Shown here: positions 46,058-53,909 of the stretch, piece after piece
Numbering within the stretch: the stretch's first letter is position 1
How the letters are laid out: each line of letters starts with the position of its first letter
Source: a virus
DNA: 61,638 bases
Virus record (IMG/VR): IMGVR_UViG_3300029309_000027
Span: 1-61,638 of that record
Direction: 5' to 3' (one strand)
The notes under the pieces: generated by a model
What the model saw: only the letters and a program-made list of their open reading frames with translations
Told to the model about the DNA's origin: nothing
The model's database searches: none
Made by a program: the position numbers and the translations under genes

Positions 46058-46561
46058 TTAGATGTAGCAAATTTCTTTTGTCTCAGGATGCTCGTAGTAT
46101 CTTGAGTATGGGAGGATTCTGTAGCTGTTCAGTTCCTGGAGGTCCTGCAAGGCAAGCTTTGTGATCAGGTCCATCCTATCTTTTCTACGATAGCAGCGCT
46201 TGTACGCTTCTTCCTTGGTGACTAGAGAGGTGAAGTCTACATTGTCGCGACAATAGTCTACGAGCTCTGATCTATCTACGACAACGAACCCAGTGACCTC
46301 AGGCATATCAAAGGCGATGGTGGTTGCCTCACCAAACAGCCATCCCTTGTGGCCATTAACATTCTTCATCTCCACCCAGATCTCATCTGGCATGTTGTTC
46401 CCCTTCACGTCCACCCCCTGGTCGTCGTGCCAATAGTCAACGTGCATATACATGTCTTCTTCTTTGGAAGACTTGCGTGCATCTGGACAGGCGCGTTTGT
46501 ATCTTTTTTCAACAGCGGTACCTTGCTGCCAAGAGCGTATTTTTTTATACCCCTTCTTCAC
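46058..46561 (-). CDS. PD-(D/E)XK-like nuclease/conserved phage protein (167 aa)
   Basis: The core reads HVDYWHDDQGVDVKGNN (40-56) then EIWVEMKNVNGHKGWLFGEA (60-79). The acidic/lysine pairs D51-x-K53 and E64-x-K66 resemble a PD-(D/E)XK nuclease site, and I recall similar proteins in T4-like and marine phages. It is the last gene of the early block and overlaps the upstream 70-residue gene by 17 bases. A DNA-processing role late in replication is inferred. Confidence 0.6.
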   Translation of the reverse strand: MKKGYKKIRSWQQGTAVEKRYKRACPDARKSSKEEDMYMHVDYWHDDQGVDVKGNNMPDEIWVEMKNVNGHKGWLFGEATTIAFDMPEVTGFVVVDRSELVDYCRDNVDFTSLVTKEEAYKRCYRRKDRMDLITKLALQDLQELNSYRILPYSRYYEHPETKEICYI

Positions 46562-46757
46562 CTTGTTCTCGGCAAGCTTCGCGGATCAGATCTACTTCGA
46601 TCAGAACCCACCGCTTGTACTTGTTTACAATGTCCAGCACCCGCTGCATCTCTGCGTGAGCCTCACCTGTATCGGAATGCAGTTCCTCGTACAACGTAGA
46701 TGTTGCTCTGTGCATGCGTTCACAGGCACCCAGGTATGTCTCACTCAGACTGGGCAT
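46545..46757 (-). CDS. Helical hypothetical protein (70 aa)
   Basis: It is a short charged helical protein (ETYLGACERMHRATSTLYEEL, EAHAEMQRVLDIVNKYKRW). It overlaps both neighbours, which encode candidate nucleases, so it may be an accessory subunit. No family is recognised. Confidence 0.55.
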   Translation of the reverse strand: MPSLSETYLGACERMHRATSTLYEELHSDTGEAHAEMQRVLDIVNKYKRWVLIEVDLIREACREQGEEGV

Positions 46758-47193
46758 ATACTGTTTCTTTTATATCAGAAATCACCTGATCAATTTGCGA
46801 TTTATTTTTTGCAATATAAACAGCACAGTCTATGTTATTATCAACAAGATGCTTAAGGAAAAGTTTCCATCGCATCGGAAAGTCATGGTGTGAATGGAGA
46901 TACCCTTTGGTCTCTATGATCCACTTCCCATCTTTAGACACAAAGTCAGGGGTGTACCTGATGGGTAGCTGAACAGAGTTGCTCCGATCGGACAATTGCT
47001 TCCGCTTCGCTGTCATCTTGAGGTACCTGTTGGGGTAACGGAACTTGTCCATCAACAGGAACTCTTTCCCCTCGTACTCAAAGTCTAAACCAGCTTGCTT
47101 CAGCTGATCATTGCAATACTTTTCGATACCGCTTTTGAACTTACCTAGGTTCTTCTTACGGCTCGGACGCCTCGCTGCTCTCTTCTTCTTCAT
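46741..47193 (-). CDS. T7 endonuclease I-like resolvase (150 aa)
   Basis: A basic N-terminus is followed by E23 in FKSGIEKYCNDQL, D83 in RYTPDFVS, and E94-x-K96 in KWIIETKGYL. This E...PD...ExK order matches the catalytic residues of T7 endonuclease I and related PD-(D/E)XK Holliday-junction resolvases. It would cut branched DNA before packaging. It overlaps the primase-helicase gene by 38 bases. Confidence 0.75.
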   Translation of the reverse strand: MKKKRAARRPSRKKNLGKFKSGIEKYCNDQLKQAGLDFEYEGKEFLLMDKFRYPNRYLKMTAKRKQLSDRSNSVQLPIRYTPDFVSKDGKWIIETKGYLHSHHDFPMRWKLFLKHLVDNNIDCAVYIAKNKSQIDQVISDIKETVYAQSE

Positions 47194-49039
47194 GCCCTGA
47201 CAAGGTACTTAAAAACTCCTTGTTAGGTTGAATGGTAAAAGAAATACGATCGAACATTTCTGCTTGCTTACCCTGCTCAGGAAAGTCCATGTTGGGGACC
47301 AGGATTTTGTTTGTCCCCCACTCTTTGAACCCCGTGCGTGACAGGTTCATAGTCATGCGGTATGGGTTCTCGATACTGGTAGGTTGACCTCCAGTTTCAG
47401 TCTCACGTACCTTTCGGACGTGTATCTCGGTCATACCCCTGGTGTGCGGGTCAGGAGCCTGTACTTTTCTGTGTATTGTCACAAAGCAGTCCGCCCTATT
47501 GACAAACTTACCACCCCCCTCAGTGTCCTCTGCATACGGGGCTTCGGGTAGCCCGTCTGCACCCTTGCGCCTTTGGGCCTCAGTTACGGCGTGCATGTTC
47601 AACCACACCGCTATATTGTGTGTGTTGCTGAAGGTCAAGAAGGCCGTGGCCGCCTCGTAGTGATAGTCGTGGGTGTTCTGCATCTCTGACCGCCGTAAGT
47701 CCAAGCGCAAGGAGTTGTAGGGGTCGATAAACACAGCATCGACCTTGTGGTGATGCACGACCTTCTCCATGAACATAATCATATCCATGTAACTGTACAC
47801 CTTGTGGTTGCCGATAATAAAGAAGTGATCGGTGACCCATTTGTAAGCAGTCTTGCGTTCGTTGTAAGTCATGTTGCCAACCTGCTTGTCGGCAATCATT
47901 TGCATCAGCGTCATCTTAATTGAAGCCGTGCGATTTTCTGCTGAGTACAGCATCCACTTCCATTCATGCCGAGCGGCAGCATTGACCATCAAGTACAGCG
48001 CAGTGGTTGTTTTTCCTACGTTGCTGTGGCCATTCAGTATGACTAACTCCTTCTTGTACTTAAAGTACTGGTCGAGCACTTGACTGCCCGTATCTAATCC
48101 CTGGGGGATGCGACCTAAACTGTAGTCGTCAATCCACTGAAAGTCTTCTTCGTGACTGGCCAGGAACGACATGTCCCCATCTTCAACACGCATGCGGCGA
48201 AGAGCCTCCTCTTCCCCCTGCATGATCTCTCTAATCGGGCGCGTCTTGCCATGCTCGATACCCTTCTGTATCGTCTCCCTGGCACCAGACTCACTCTCTA
48301 TATCGCGCTTTAAAATCTCTTTGAGCAGCACTCGATAGCACTCCTCCTCCTCCATCCTGCCAGCCGCGATGTACCCGCCGCACAATGTTGCCGCCTTGAT
48401 CAGGACGTTGTGCTTCTCCCCATCCACAGCACTGCGCACCATGCGCACTGCTATTTGTAGTTTCTCGTAGTCTGTGTGTATGACACTCGGGCCCTCGGGT
48501 TCTGCAGTCAGGGCTTCCTCAGAAACAAACTTCCCAAAGGTCCTGTACTTCGTCTTGATGATGATGTCAGGGTCATATGATTCGAAGCAAGCACGGCTCT
48601 CATTTATGCCGCTCTCGTCCAACTCCAACCCATACCTCTCATCAAAGTATCGAATGAGGGCGCGGAAGTGATCACGGTGGCGCTCAGGACTGGTCACCTT
48701 AACCAAGGCCTTGACCCCTGTGCCTGACGGGGACATCCAACAGCTTTGGATGTAATCGTCTGTGGCTAATGCTTTTTTGGTCGCCTCGACTTCGACATAA
48801 TCAAAGTCAAGAACAATGTATGCGCTGTGTTCTTCTATGTCAGAGTCGGACCTAGATGAAAACTCCCCACTGAACAATACAGCGGGGAGCCTCAGCTTTT
48901 GATCTTTATCGCCCTGACGTAGCGCCTCAACTTTTGTACGAGATCTCCCTTCCTTGATGCGTTGAAGAGCCCTCCCAAGACTTATCTTTTGAGGGTTGTT
49001 CTTGCTGAAGATGGTCTCGAAGATGGTTACGTTTTTCAT
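47156..49039 (-). CDS. BT4734-like primase/DnaB-type helicase fusion
   Basis: From the ATG at 49039 the protein has 627 residues. The N-terminal 190 residues (FETIFSKNNPQKISLGRALQ, then AYIVLDFDYV and MSPSGTGVKALVKV) match the BT4734/VirE N-terminal, archaeo-eukaryotic primase-like type common in Bacteroidetes elements. The C-terminal half is a RecA-fold helicase with Walker A GHSNVGKTT near 336 and Walker B AVFIDPYN near 435. It should prime and unwind DNA at the fork. The start lies inside the upstream Nmad1-like gene, giving an unusual 113-base overlap; another in-frame start lies 24 bases further upstream. Confidence 0.85.
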   Translation of the reverse strand: MKNVTIFETIFSKNNPQKISLGRALQRIKEGRSRTKVEALRQGDKDQKLRLPAVLFSGEFSSRSDSDIEEHSAYIVLDFDYVEVEATKKALATDDYIQSCWMSPSGTGVKALVKVTSPERHRDHFRALIRYFDERYGLELDESGINESRACFESYDPDIIIKTKYRTFGKFVSEEALTAEPEGPSVIHTDYEKLQIAVRMVRSAVDGEKHNVLIKAATLCGGYIAAGRMEEEECYRVLLKEILKRDIESESGARETIQKGIEHGKTRPIREIMQGEEEALRRMRVEDGDMSFLASHEEDFQWIDDYSLGRIPQGLDTGSQVLDQYFKYKKELVILNGHSNVGKTTTALYLMVNAAARHEWKWMLYSAENRTASIKMTLMQMIADKQVGNMTYNERKTAYKWVTDHFFIIGNHKVYSYMDMIMFMEKVVHHHKVDAVFIDPYNSLRLDLRRSEMQNTHDYHYEAATAFLTFSNTHNIAVWLNMHAVTEAQRRKGADGLPEAPYAEDTEGGGKFVNRADCFVTIHRKVQAPDPHTRGMTEIHVRKVRETETGGQPTSIENPYRMTMNLSRTGFKEWGTNKILVPNMDFPEQGKQAEMFDRISFTIQPNKEFLSTLSGHEEEESSEASEP

Positions 49040-49289
49040 CTCGGGCAATAATGAGGAGGACAAGATAACCGACTAAGTCGAGTAGGGTATCCTCCGTTCG
49101 ATCGTCCAAGCCCACGTTTGCAATACGCTTCAACTTGTCGTCGATACGGTTTCGTATCCCATACTCAGCGTTAGCCTGAGAGAAGATGTTGAGCGGTGAC
49201 AAAGCGCTGTCACCGTAAGCATCATTCTTCTCAAGAAGCAACTCCCTGATTTGATTACAGGCCGCTGATATCTGGTCTCTTCTTGTCAT
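48927..49289 (-). CDS. Nmad1/DUF1599-like protein
   Basis: Residues 21-30 (KNDAYGDSAL), IFSQANAEYGIRNRIDDKLKR (35-55) and EDTLLDLVGYLVLLIIA (66-82) match the nucleotide-modification-associated domain 1 family, also called DUF1599. Members are alpha-helical, related to MazG-type folds, and often phage-encoded, but their exact substrate is not established. The last 38 residues are encoded in DNA that also encodes the start of the primase-helicase in another frame. Confidence 0.75.
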   Translation of the reverse strand: MTRRDQISAACNQIRELLLEKNDAYGDSALSPLNIFSQANAEYGIRNRIDDKLKRIANVGLDDRTEDTLLDLVGYLVLLIIARDEKRNHLRDHLQQEQPSKDKSWEGSSTHQGREISYKS

Positions 49290-49521
49290 CCTTATTGTTT
49301 TCTCTACCTAACACGATGGTATCAAGGATCTCTACAACCTCCAGTGGTTGGTGCTTGGCCTTGCTCTTCTTGTACAGTTTCCTGTGAAGGCGGTTTCTCG
49401 TGTGTTCGCTGTCAGACAAGATGTCCTCGGCTCGCACAGTCTTTACAATGGCCCACTCCTCACTGAAGGCGTCACGTCCGTGACGCTTGTACTTGACCTT
49501 GATGTCGTGGTAGTAGATCAA
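49255..49521 (-). CDS. Basic hypothetical protein (88 aa)
   Basis: A basic alpha/beta protein with YYHDIKVKYKRHGRDAFSEEW and HTRNRLHRKLYKKSKAKHQPL. It overlaps the Nmad1-like gene by 35 bases and directly follows the SSB-tailed gene. It may bind nucleic acid, but no family is recognised. Confidence 0.55.
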   Translation of the reverse strand: MIYYHDIKVKYKRHGRDAFSEEWAIVKTVRAEDILSDSEHTRNRLHRKLYKKSKAKHQPLEVVEILDTIVLGRENNKDDKKRPDISGL

Positions 49522-49839
49522 TTAGAAAGGTAAGTCGTCACTAAGTGTGGCGGCAGCCGCCACTGTGGAGGCCTGTTGCTTCTTGGCTCTCGCCTCCTGA
49601 GCACCCTCACTGTTTGGGTCATAGACCCTGCAGCATGCCTTACCTGCCTTACTCATAAAGAGTGTGAGGTATACGTTCCCACCACCACGGTCCGTGGTCT
49701 TGGTAACATACTTCTCAAGCATATCCTTGAGTTCATGGTCCTTCAACTTCACTCTCCAGCTACGGATTTCTCCGTTGTCATTCATTGAAGGCTCGTCTGT
49801 CCAGCCGACGAGAACGCTATCTTGTTTAAGTTCGCTCAT
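49522..49839 (-). CDS. SSB-tailed single-strand DNA binding protein candidate
   Basis: I chose the ATG at 49839 (MSELKQDSVLVGW). The N-terminal 75 residues are beta-rich (IRSWRVKLKDHELK, GGNVYLTLFMSKAGKACCRVY), consistent with a small OB-fold. A Gln/Ala-rich linker leads to the last residues LSDDLPF, which closely match the acidic SSB tail (DDDIPF) that recruits repair and replication proteins. Its place beside the Sak and exonuclease genes fits a single-strand DNA binding role. The fold is inferred. Confidence 0.7.
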   Translation of the reverse strand: MSELKQDSVLVGWTDEPSMNDNGEIRSWRVKLKDHELKDMLEKYVTKTTDRGGGNVYLTLFMSKAGKACCRVYDPNSEGAQEARAKKQQASTVAAAATLSDDLPF

Positions 49840-49893
49840 GGCTACAAAAAATATAAGGATCCCAATATAAAGACCATGCCCCAATAGATGAAC

Positions 49894-50679
49894 TCAAACA
49901 ATGAATCTCGCGAACCCATCTTGTTCACTTTCGTCTGTTGATAACCACTCCTTGATGTTTTCAAGGGCCTCGGCGAACTTCATCTCTCCATCAAACAGGG
50001 TCTTCTCACTGCAGGTTACCAAGCCAGGGTAGTACGGATCGTTCTTCTCCTGGACTAACCAGTAGAACTCCTTCTTCCCTGTGACTAGGGTGTAGATGTA
50101 CGCCTGGATATCATAGCAGAAGCTTCGAACATCGTACTTGAACTTGTCCATTGATCGGGAAGACTTGCTGTCCAGGACGAAGTCCACATGCAAGTAATCA
50201 ATAAATCCTTTGAGTGGGACTCCATCTACATCTTCATTAAACATGACCTGTGGTTGACCGCCAGACAGGACGCTGTCAAGCAGTCCTTCTTGGTCAAGCC
50301 TTTCGATCATCTGTTGCGCTTTCGCGTAGTCCTCTTGTGGGACTGGAGTCAACCCTTCCTGAACCACAGTGTCCTTTAGCTTCTCGATCAAGCTTTTGAA
50401 CTCCTTGGTGGACTTCGGACGAGACGACATCTTAGTGGCGTTACTACACTCTTTCAGAATGTAGTCCTCATCAATGACGGCATACGTCTTTTCAAACTCT
50501 GATGGAGTCAGAAGTAGACAGTCGTAGAGAGAACCGAAGTACAGGGCCTCGCTCTCCTTCCTTGTCTCCCCACGCATGTACATGTCGAAGTATCGCATGT
50601 CACCCAGGGCGTGCTTGAGTGAAGAGTACGACAGGTGCTCCTTACCGTACCTCTCCTTAAGTTGATCTCGCATACTCAT
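49894..50679 (-). CDS. RecE/YqaJ-type exonuclease (PD-(D/E)XK)
   Basis: The sequence has HLSYSSLKHA near 15-24 and EALYFGSLYDCLLLTPSEF near 44-62, typical of the DUF3799/RecE C-terminal exonuclease group. GFIDYLHVDFVLDSKSS (158-174) supplies D161 and the D170-x-K172 pair, followed by YDIQAYIYT. It should resect duplex DNA ends to make single strands for the annealing protein encoded just upstream, with which it overlaps by four bases. Together they form a lambda Red-like pair. Confidence 0.82.
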   Translation of the reverse strand: MSMRDQLKERYGKEHLSYSSLKHALGDMRYFDMYMRGETRKESEALYFGSLYDCLLLTPSEFEKTYAVIDEDYILKECSNATKMSSRPKSTKEFKSLIEKLKDTVVQEGLTPVPQEDYAKAQQMIERLDQEGLLDSVLSGGQPQVMFNEDVDGVPLKGFIDYLHVDFVLDSKSSRSMDKFKYDVRSFCYDIQAYIYTLVTGKKEFYWLVQEKNDPYYPGLVTCSEKTLFDGEMKFAEALENIKEWLSTDESEQDGFARFIV

Positions 50680-51284
50680 CGCACAAACTTCAAGAGTCCT
50701 GCCTGCTGTGCATCGGACAGCTGGTCACCGTACTTTTTAACGATAGCATCATAAGACTTGCGCTTGTCTTTCGCACCCTTGATGTGGTGGACAGCTTTCT
50801 CCATGATGTCCTCGACAAGGGCCTCCTGCTTTTGTGGTGCCGCCTTCTTGACAGCAGACTTCTTAGCAGGGGCCTTCTTCTCCTCCTCAGACGGCACATC
50901 CTCACCCGTCCAAAGAGACAGGCCTAGACCGTGCAGTGCTATCGCCTTGGCAGTAGCCCTTTGGATCGTCTTGTTGACATCCGTGCTAGTCATCTTGTCT
51001 ACAGACACAGCGTTGTTTCGGAAGTCCATCACTGGGAGCATGTCGATATGCTCGACACCCTTGACGGTCACCCCTACTTTAACGTAGGCGGTACGCCCGT
51101 CGGTAAAGAAGTTCAGGCCCGTAGCAGGGTCTTCATACACCTTCCTGGTTGAGTCAGGATATTTCTGCATGAGCAGGTGCCAGGCGTTGGCCCATGACAG
51201 GTAGTCGAGTTGACCCTTGCGCTCGACCTTGGGTCGAACGTCGATTGAACTGAGGATCGCGTAGGTTGGTTTTGCGTTAGGCAT
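50676..51284 (-). CDS. Sak-type (DUF1071) single-strand annealing protein
   Basis: Residues about 22-40 (KGQLDYLSWANAWHLLMQK) and 103-127 (NKTIQRATAKAIALHGLGLSLWTGED) are hallmarks of the DUF1071/Sak recombinases, members of the Rad52/Erf-like annealing group. A Lys/Ala-rich linker (about 130-152) connects to a helical C-terminus. The protein would coat resected single strands and promote annealing. The exonuclease gene overlaps its end and the DnaA-like gene precedes it by two bases. Confidence 0.85.
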   Translation of the reverse strand: MPNAKPTYAILSSIDVRPKVERKGQLDYLSWANAWHLLMQKYPDSTRKVYEDPATGLNFFTDGRTAYVKVGVTVKGVEHIDMLPVMDFRNNAVSVDKMTSTDVNKTIQRATAKAIALHGLGLSLWTGEDVPSEEEKKAPAKKSAVKKAAPQKQEALVEDIMEKAVHHIKGAKDKRKSYDAIVKKYGDQLSDAQQAGLLKFVR

Positions 51285-51286
51285 TA

Positions 51287-51901
51287 TTAAAATTGAATTG
51301 AATTGTAAAGGGGCGAAACCAAACCACGGCCTGCGCCTTGTGCTCTGATCCTCGCCATTGCGTTCATAAAATCGTCTTGGTTTAGTTCTGCGAGATACTC
51401 ATCCCAAACTTTAAAGACCTCTGTAATTAACTCTTTTGCGGCGATCATGTGCTGCATGTCTACCTCTCTCTGCTTTCTATCGCTGAGTTGAAGCGGCTTG
51501 ACATCTGGTATGCGAGCCCTCAAGTCTTTGTACGCAAGCTCAAACTTGTGGCTGTACACGGGGTCCGTCTCTCTCAGCTGATCACACCTCTTCATGGCAT
51601 TGATCACTGTGCTATGGTCCCTGCCTATCATCGACCCGATGGACGACAACGAGGTCTTAGGGCAGGCCATTCTACACAGGTAAAACACAGCATGCCTGGC
51701 ATCCATGACGTTAACGTTTCTATCCCTGCTTACTATTCGCTCCTCATCCACATCAAAGTGGTAAGACACCACACTCAACACCGTGTCGAACAGGGTCTGG
51801 GTCATTCCAACTTTTACTTTAAACTCTGTGGCCATGGCATTGATTTGATAGCGCCTTGCGTTAACTCGCAGTGCTAGTTTTTCTCTTTCCTTTTTGTTCA
51901 T
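51287..51901 (-). CDS. DnaA domain IV-like origin-binding protein
   Basis: Residues about 40-110 match the C-terminal DNA-binding domain of DnaA: FDVDEERIVSRDRNV, DARHAVFYLCRMACPKTSL, SSIGSMIGRDHSTVINAMKR. The last segment is the DnaA signature GRDHSTV. No AAA+ ATPase module is present, and the C-terminal 90 residues are an unrelated helical region. It could mark the phage origin and recruit the primase-helicase or host replisome, or compete with host DnaA. It is coupled to the preceding gene by a four-base overlap. Confidence 0.85.
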   Translation of the reverse strand: MNKKEREKLALRVNARRYQINAMATEFKVKVGMTQTLFDTVLSVVSYHFDVDEERIVSRDRNVNVMDARHAVFYLCRMACPKTSLSSIGSMIGRDHSTVINAMKRCDQLRETDPVYSHKFELAYKDLRARIPDVKPLQLSDRKQREVDMQHMIAAKELITEVFKVWDEYLAELNQDDFMNAMARIRAQGAGRGLVSPLYNSIQF

Positions 51902-52266
51902 CTTGGTATAAAAATCATGCGACCATACGTCATGAGTCGCTGGTACTCCTTGTTGTCGATGTCCTCATTGTTTGAGTTGCACCAGTGCGGTGCTTTGCGA
52001 GGGTTGTATAAACAGAACCCGTTCACATCAGGGAGGCCATCAAACAAGCGGGGTTGAACCTCTATGCGCTCACACTCCACCCAAGCACAGACCGTCTTGT
52101 TCTCTCCTGAACGTATGCGATCTGCTGTCTTACGATGGTTGCGAAGCTTGGCCCCGTACATATCGAGGTGTACGTCTTCAGGGTCGTAGTACTCTACCTC
52201 TTTGCCGTCCCTGACTTGCCAACGCTGGTAGTTTGGGCCCTTGGCAAGGTGAAATCTAACTCTCAT
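51898..52266 (-). CDS. Conserved phage protein of unknown function (122 aa)
   Basis: The start MRVRFHLAKGPNYQRWQVR is followed by EYYDPEDVHLDMYGAKLRNHRKTADRIRSG and VCAWVECERIEV. I recall this RF.L..G..Y..WQ... pattern from other phage early regions. The function is unknown. It overlaps the DnaA-like gene by four bases and the upstream 58-residue gene by four bases. Confidence 0.65.
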   Translation of the reverse strand: MRVRFHLAKGPNYQRWQVRDGKEVEYYDPEDVHLDMYGAKLRNHRKTADRIRSGENKTVCAWVECERIEVQPRLFDGLPDVNGFCLYNPRKAPHWCNSNNEDIDNKEYQRLMTYGRMIFIPR

Positions 52267-52439
52267 TTCTTCTTCTTTTCTGCTCTCTTCTTCGCTCGTC
52301 TTGAAAAGCGAGAGTCTGACTTCACAAACCACTCCTGGCGTGATGTGACCCCGACAGTCTTTACTCTTTTCACACTGTGCTCCTTCTCGAAGCGCATGTT
52401 GTCCTGGCTGTCGGAGATATCATTGATTTTATGTCCCAT
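52263..52439 (-). CDS. Small basic protein (58 aa)
   Basis: The ATG at 52439 begins MGHKINDISDSQDN. The product contains SRQEWFVKSDSRFSRRAKKRAEKKKK, giving a highly basic tail. Its stop overlaps the next start (ATGA), which supports it as a true gene. It may bind nucleic acid. Confidence 0.55.
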   Translation of the reverse strand: MGHKINDISDSQDNMRFEKEHSVKRVKTVGVTSRQEWFVKSDSRFSRRAKKRAEKKKK

Positions 52440-52443
52440 GTTT

Positions 52444-52662
52444 TCAGATGTCGAGGGTGTCGTTCTTCTTCCACTCCTGTCTCTCAGGGTGGAGCTGGTC
52501 CAGTATCTTCTGATACCTGCGACTGTACTTCTCGGCCACTGACTTGTCTACGGGGTCAGTGCTGAGTCTCTCGAGCGATGTCTGAAGGTCGAAGATGAGG
52601 TCTTGCATCTTCTCTATCCCCTTCCACTGGGCCATGTTTAGTTCTACTGTGTCTTTACCCAT
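52444..52662 (-). CDS. Helical hypothetical protein (72 aa)
   Basis: I chose the ATG at 52662 because a promoter candidate lies 18 bases upstream. The product is helical (AQWKGIEKMQDLIFDLQTSLERL). It appears to be the first gene of the replication-recombination transcript. Function unknown. Confidence 0.6.
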   Translation of the reverse strand: MGKDTVELNMAQWKGIEKMQDLIFDLQTSLERLSTDPVDKSVAEKYSRRYQKILDQLHPERQEWKKNDTLDI

Positions 52663-52679
52663 GATGAATTCAATTGCGG

Positions 52680-52711
52680 CAAATATGAACTTTGTTAACC
52701 GACCGTGCAAA
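52680..52711 (-). promoter_or_regulatory. Minus-strand promoter for the replication genes
   Basis: On the minus strand TTTG (52711-52708) is followed after 20 bases by CATATTTG (52687-52680), one base off TAnnTTTG. The box ends 17 bases before the ATG at 52662. It would separately drive the DnaA-Sak-exonuclease-primase set. Confidence 0.6.
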
Positions 52712-53026
52712 TTAATTTTCACTTGTTGGTGGGGTGGGGATAAACTTGTCGGCGAGGTGGACGATCTGATCATGGATCTTCTGCTTACCCCCCTTGATGC
52801 CGAAGTATTGCTTCACCTGACGGATCTGCCATCCACGGTGCGGCTTTATACCTTTCATGTACATGCGCATGTCACGTCGTGTGATGAGCAGGTTATACAC
52901 GCACTGCTTGACGTCAACTCCGTTGATGTTGATCGTCCTTGCATCGGGGTCATTGATCTCTTGCCAGAACGGGGCGCTGGCATCAGCCTTCATATCGCCT
53001 GGGCTTGGTTTCTTTTTGTGACTCAT
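52712..53026 (-). CDS. Hypothetical DNA-binding-like protein (104 aa)
   Basis: The start MSHKKKPSPGD was chosen over an upstream Met. The C-terminal half (NLLITRRDMRMYMKGIKPHRGWQIRQVKQYFGI) resembles a helix-turn-helix-like basic region, followed by GGKQKIHDQIVHL. Function is unknown. It overlaps the upstream gene by 44 bases. Confidence 0.55.
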   Translation of the reverse strand: MSHKKKPSPGDMKADASAPFWQEINDPDARTININGVDVKQCVYNLLITRRDMRMYMKGIKPHRGWQIRQVKQYFGIKGGKQKIHDQIVHLADKFIPTPPTSEN

Positions 53027-53174
53027 TGTCTTGGATGTATATCTTGAGTTTTGCATTGTAGTTATCTACGGCTGCTGACAGCAAGACCGCTAACATTCGG
53101 TTGTCGGGGTCGTCCTTCAGCTCTTCCGTTAGCTGCTCTATCCGCCCCCACAGTTCATCGAGGTGTTGCTTCAT
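52983..53174 (-). CDS. Small helical protein (63 aa)
   Basis: It begins MKQHLDELWGRIEQLTEELKDD and is helical throughout, with a basic end. It overlaps genes on both sides by 20-44 bases, as is usual in this early block. No family is recognised. Confidence 0.5.
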   Translation of the reverse strand: MKQHLDELWGRIEQLTEELKDDPDNRMLAVLLSAAVDNYNAKLKIYIQDNESQKETKPRRYEG

Positions 53175-53394
53175 GGGGTTTCTGTTCTTTTTCGAGGTTA
53201 GCGGCGCTCACCCAAACGTTGACGTTTCCAGTCTCGTCCCTCAGTTCCTCTAAGGTGGAGGCTAGGTTGCGGCAAACACGCGCCCTTAGTGGATCCATCT
53301 TCGGGTTGTGCCAATCACTGATGAGGCTGTCGATGATGTCGTCTACGATACCCTTGTGTGTACTTATGTAGTCTGCTTCTGTGTACTTCTCCAT
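53155..53394 (-). CDS. Hypothetical protein (79 aa)
   Basis: The ATG at 53394 (MEKYTEADYISTHKG) was preferred. The product is helical and ends with NVNVWVSAANLEKEQKP. No family is recognised. It is part of the overlapping early run. Confidence 0.5.
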   Translation of the reverse strand: MEKYTEADYISTHKGIVDDIIDSLISDWHNPKMDPLRARVCRNLASTLEELRDETGNVNVWVSAANLEKEQKPHEATPR

Positions 53395-53396
53395 GC

Positions 53397-53663
53397 TTAT
53401 TTGGTCTGCGGGGGTTTGGTCGCGCCTGGCCACTCGTCACCTGCCACCCCCCACGATCGGGAGAGCGGGACGCCTCGGTCACGATCGTGATCGTTCAGTG
53501 CGTCGGCTATCTTCTGCGCCTCGTTCAAGGTGTATCGCTTTGCCTCCTCCAACGTGGGGCTAGTGCCGACACCCTCGTCGGTGTAGTACAAGGTGTTCAT
53601 GTCACGTCCGTTGTTCTGAAAGACAACGTACTTCTGTCTTGGGGGGAGTTTTGTTTTACTCAT
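53397..53663 (-). CDS. Hypothetical protein (88 aa)
   Basis: A small alpha/beta protein with KYVVFQNNGRDMNTLYYTDEG, then LEEAKRYTLNEAQKIADALN. The layout of two strands then helices resembles small inhibitor-like proteins of phage early regions, but nothing specific is recognised. Confidence 0.5.
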   Translation of the reverse strand: MSKTKLPPRQKYVVFQNNGRDMNTLYYTDEGVGTSPTLEEAKRYTLNEAQKIADALNDHDRDRGVPLSRSWGVAGDEWPGATKPPQTK

Positions 53664-53669
53664 ATGGTT

Positions 53670-53909
53670 TTATCTAATGGTGTATCCTCCGTGTTCTACA
53701 GCAGTGCAGTGAATCGCTCCGCCGTCATTGCCCTCGTCATCCCGCATGGGGACCAGGAAGGTTTTGTCATCAAGAAGCATGACCACTGGCCTGTTGTACC
53801 AGCCCCAATCATCTGCTTCTTTCTTTGTCATGTAGCGCACCTCAACGATCTTGCGACCCTTGAGTGCGGCACGCATCTTCTCTGCGTGCTCTTTGTCTGT
53901 TCTATTCAT
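53670..53909 (-). CDS. Hypothetical protein ending in GGYTI motif (79 aa)
   Basis: The ATG at 53909 overlaps the upstream stop by four bases. The product has GRKIVEVRYMTKKEADDWGWYNRPVV-type sequence, common in phage early proteins (VRYMT..E...WGW..RP), and ends AVEHGGYTIR. The terminal motif is shared with the 86-residue protein at 59771-60031. Confidence 0.6.
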   Translation of the reverse strand: MNRTDKEHAEKMRAALKGRKIVEVRYMTKKEADDWGWYNRPVVMLLDDKTFLVPMRDDEGNDGGAIHCTAVEHGGYTIR

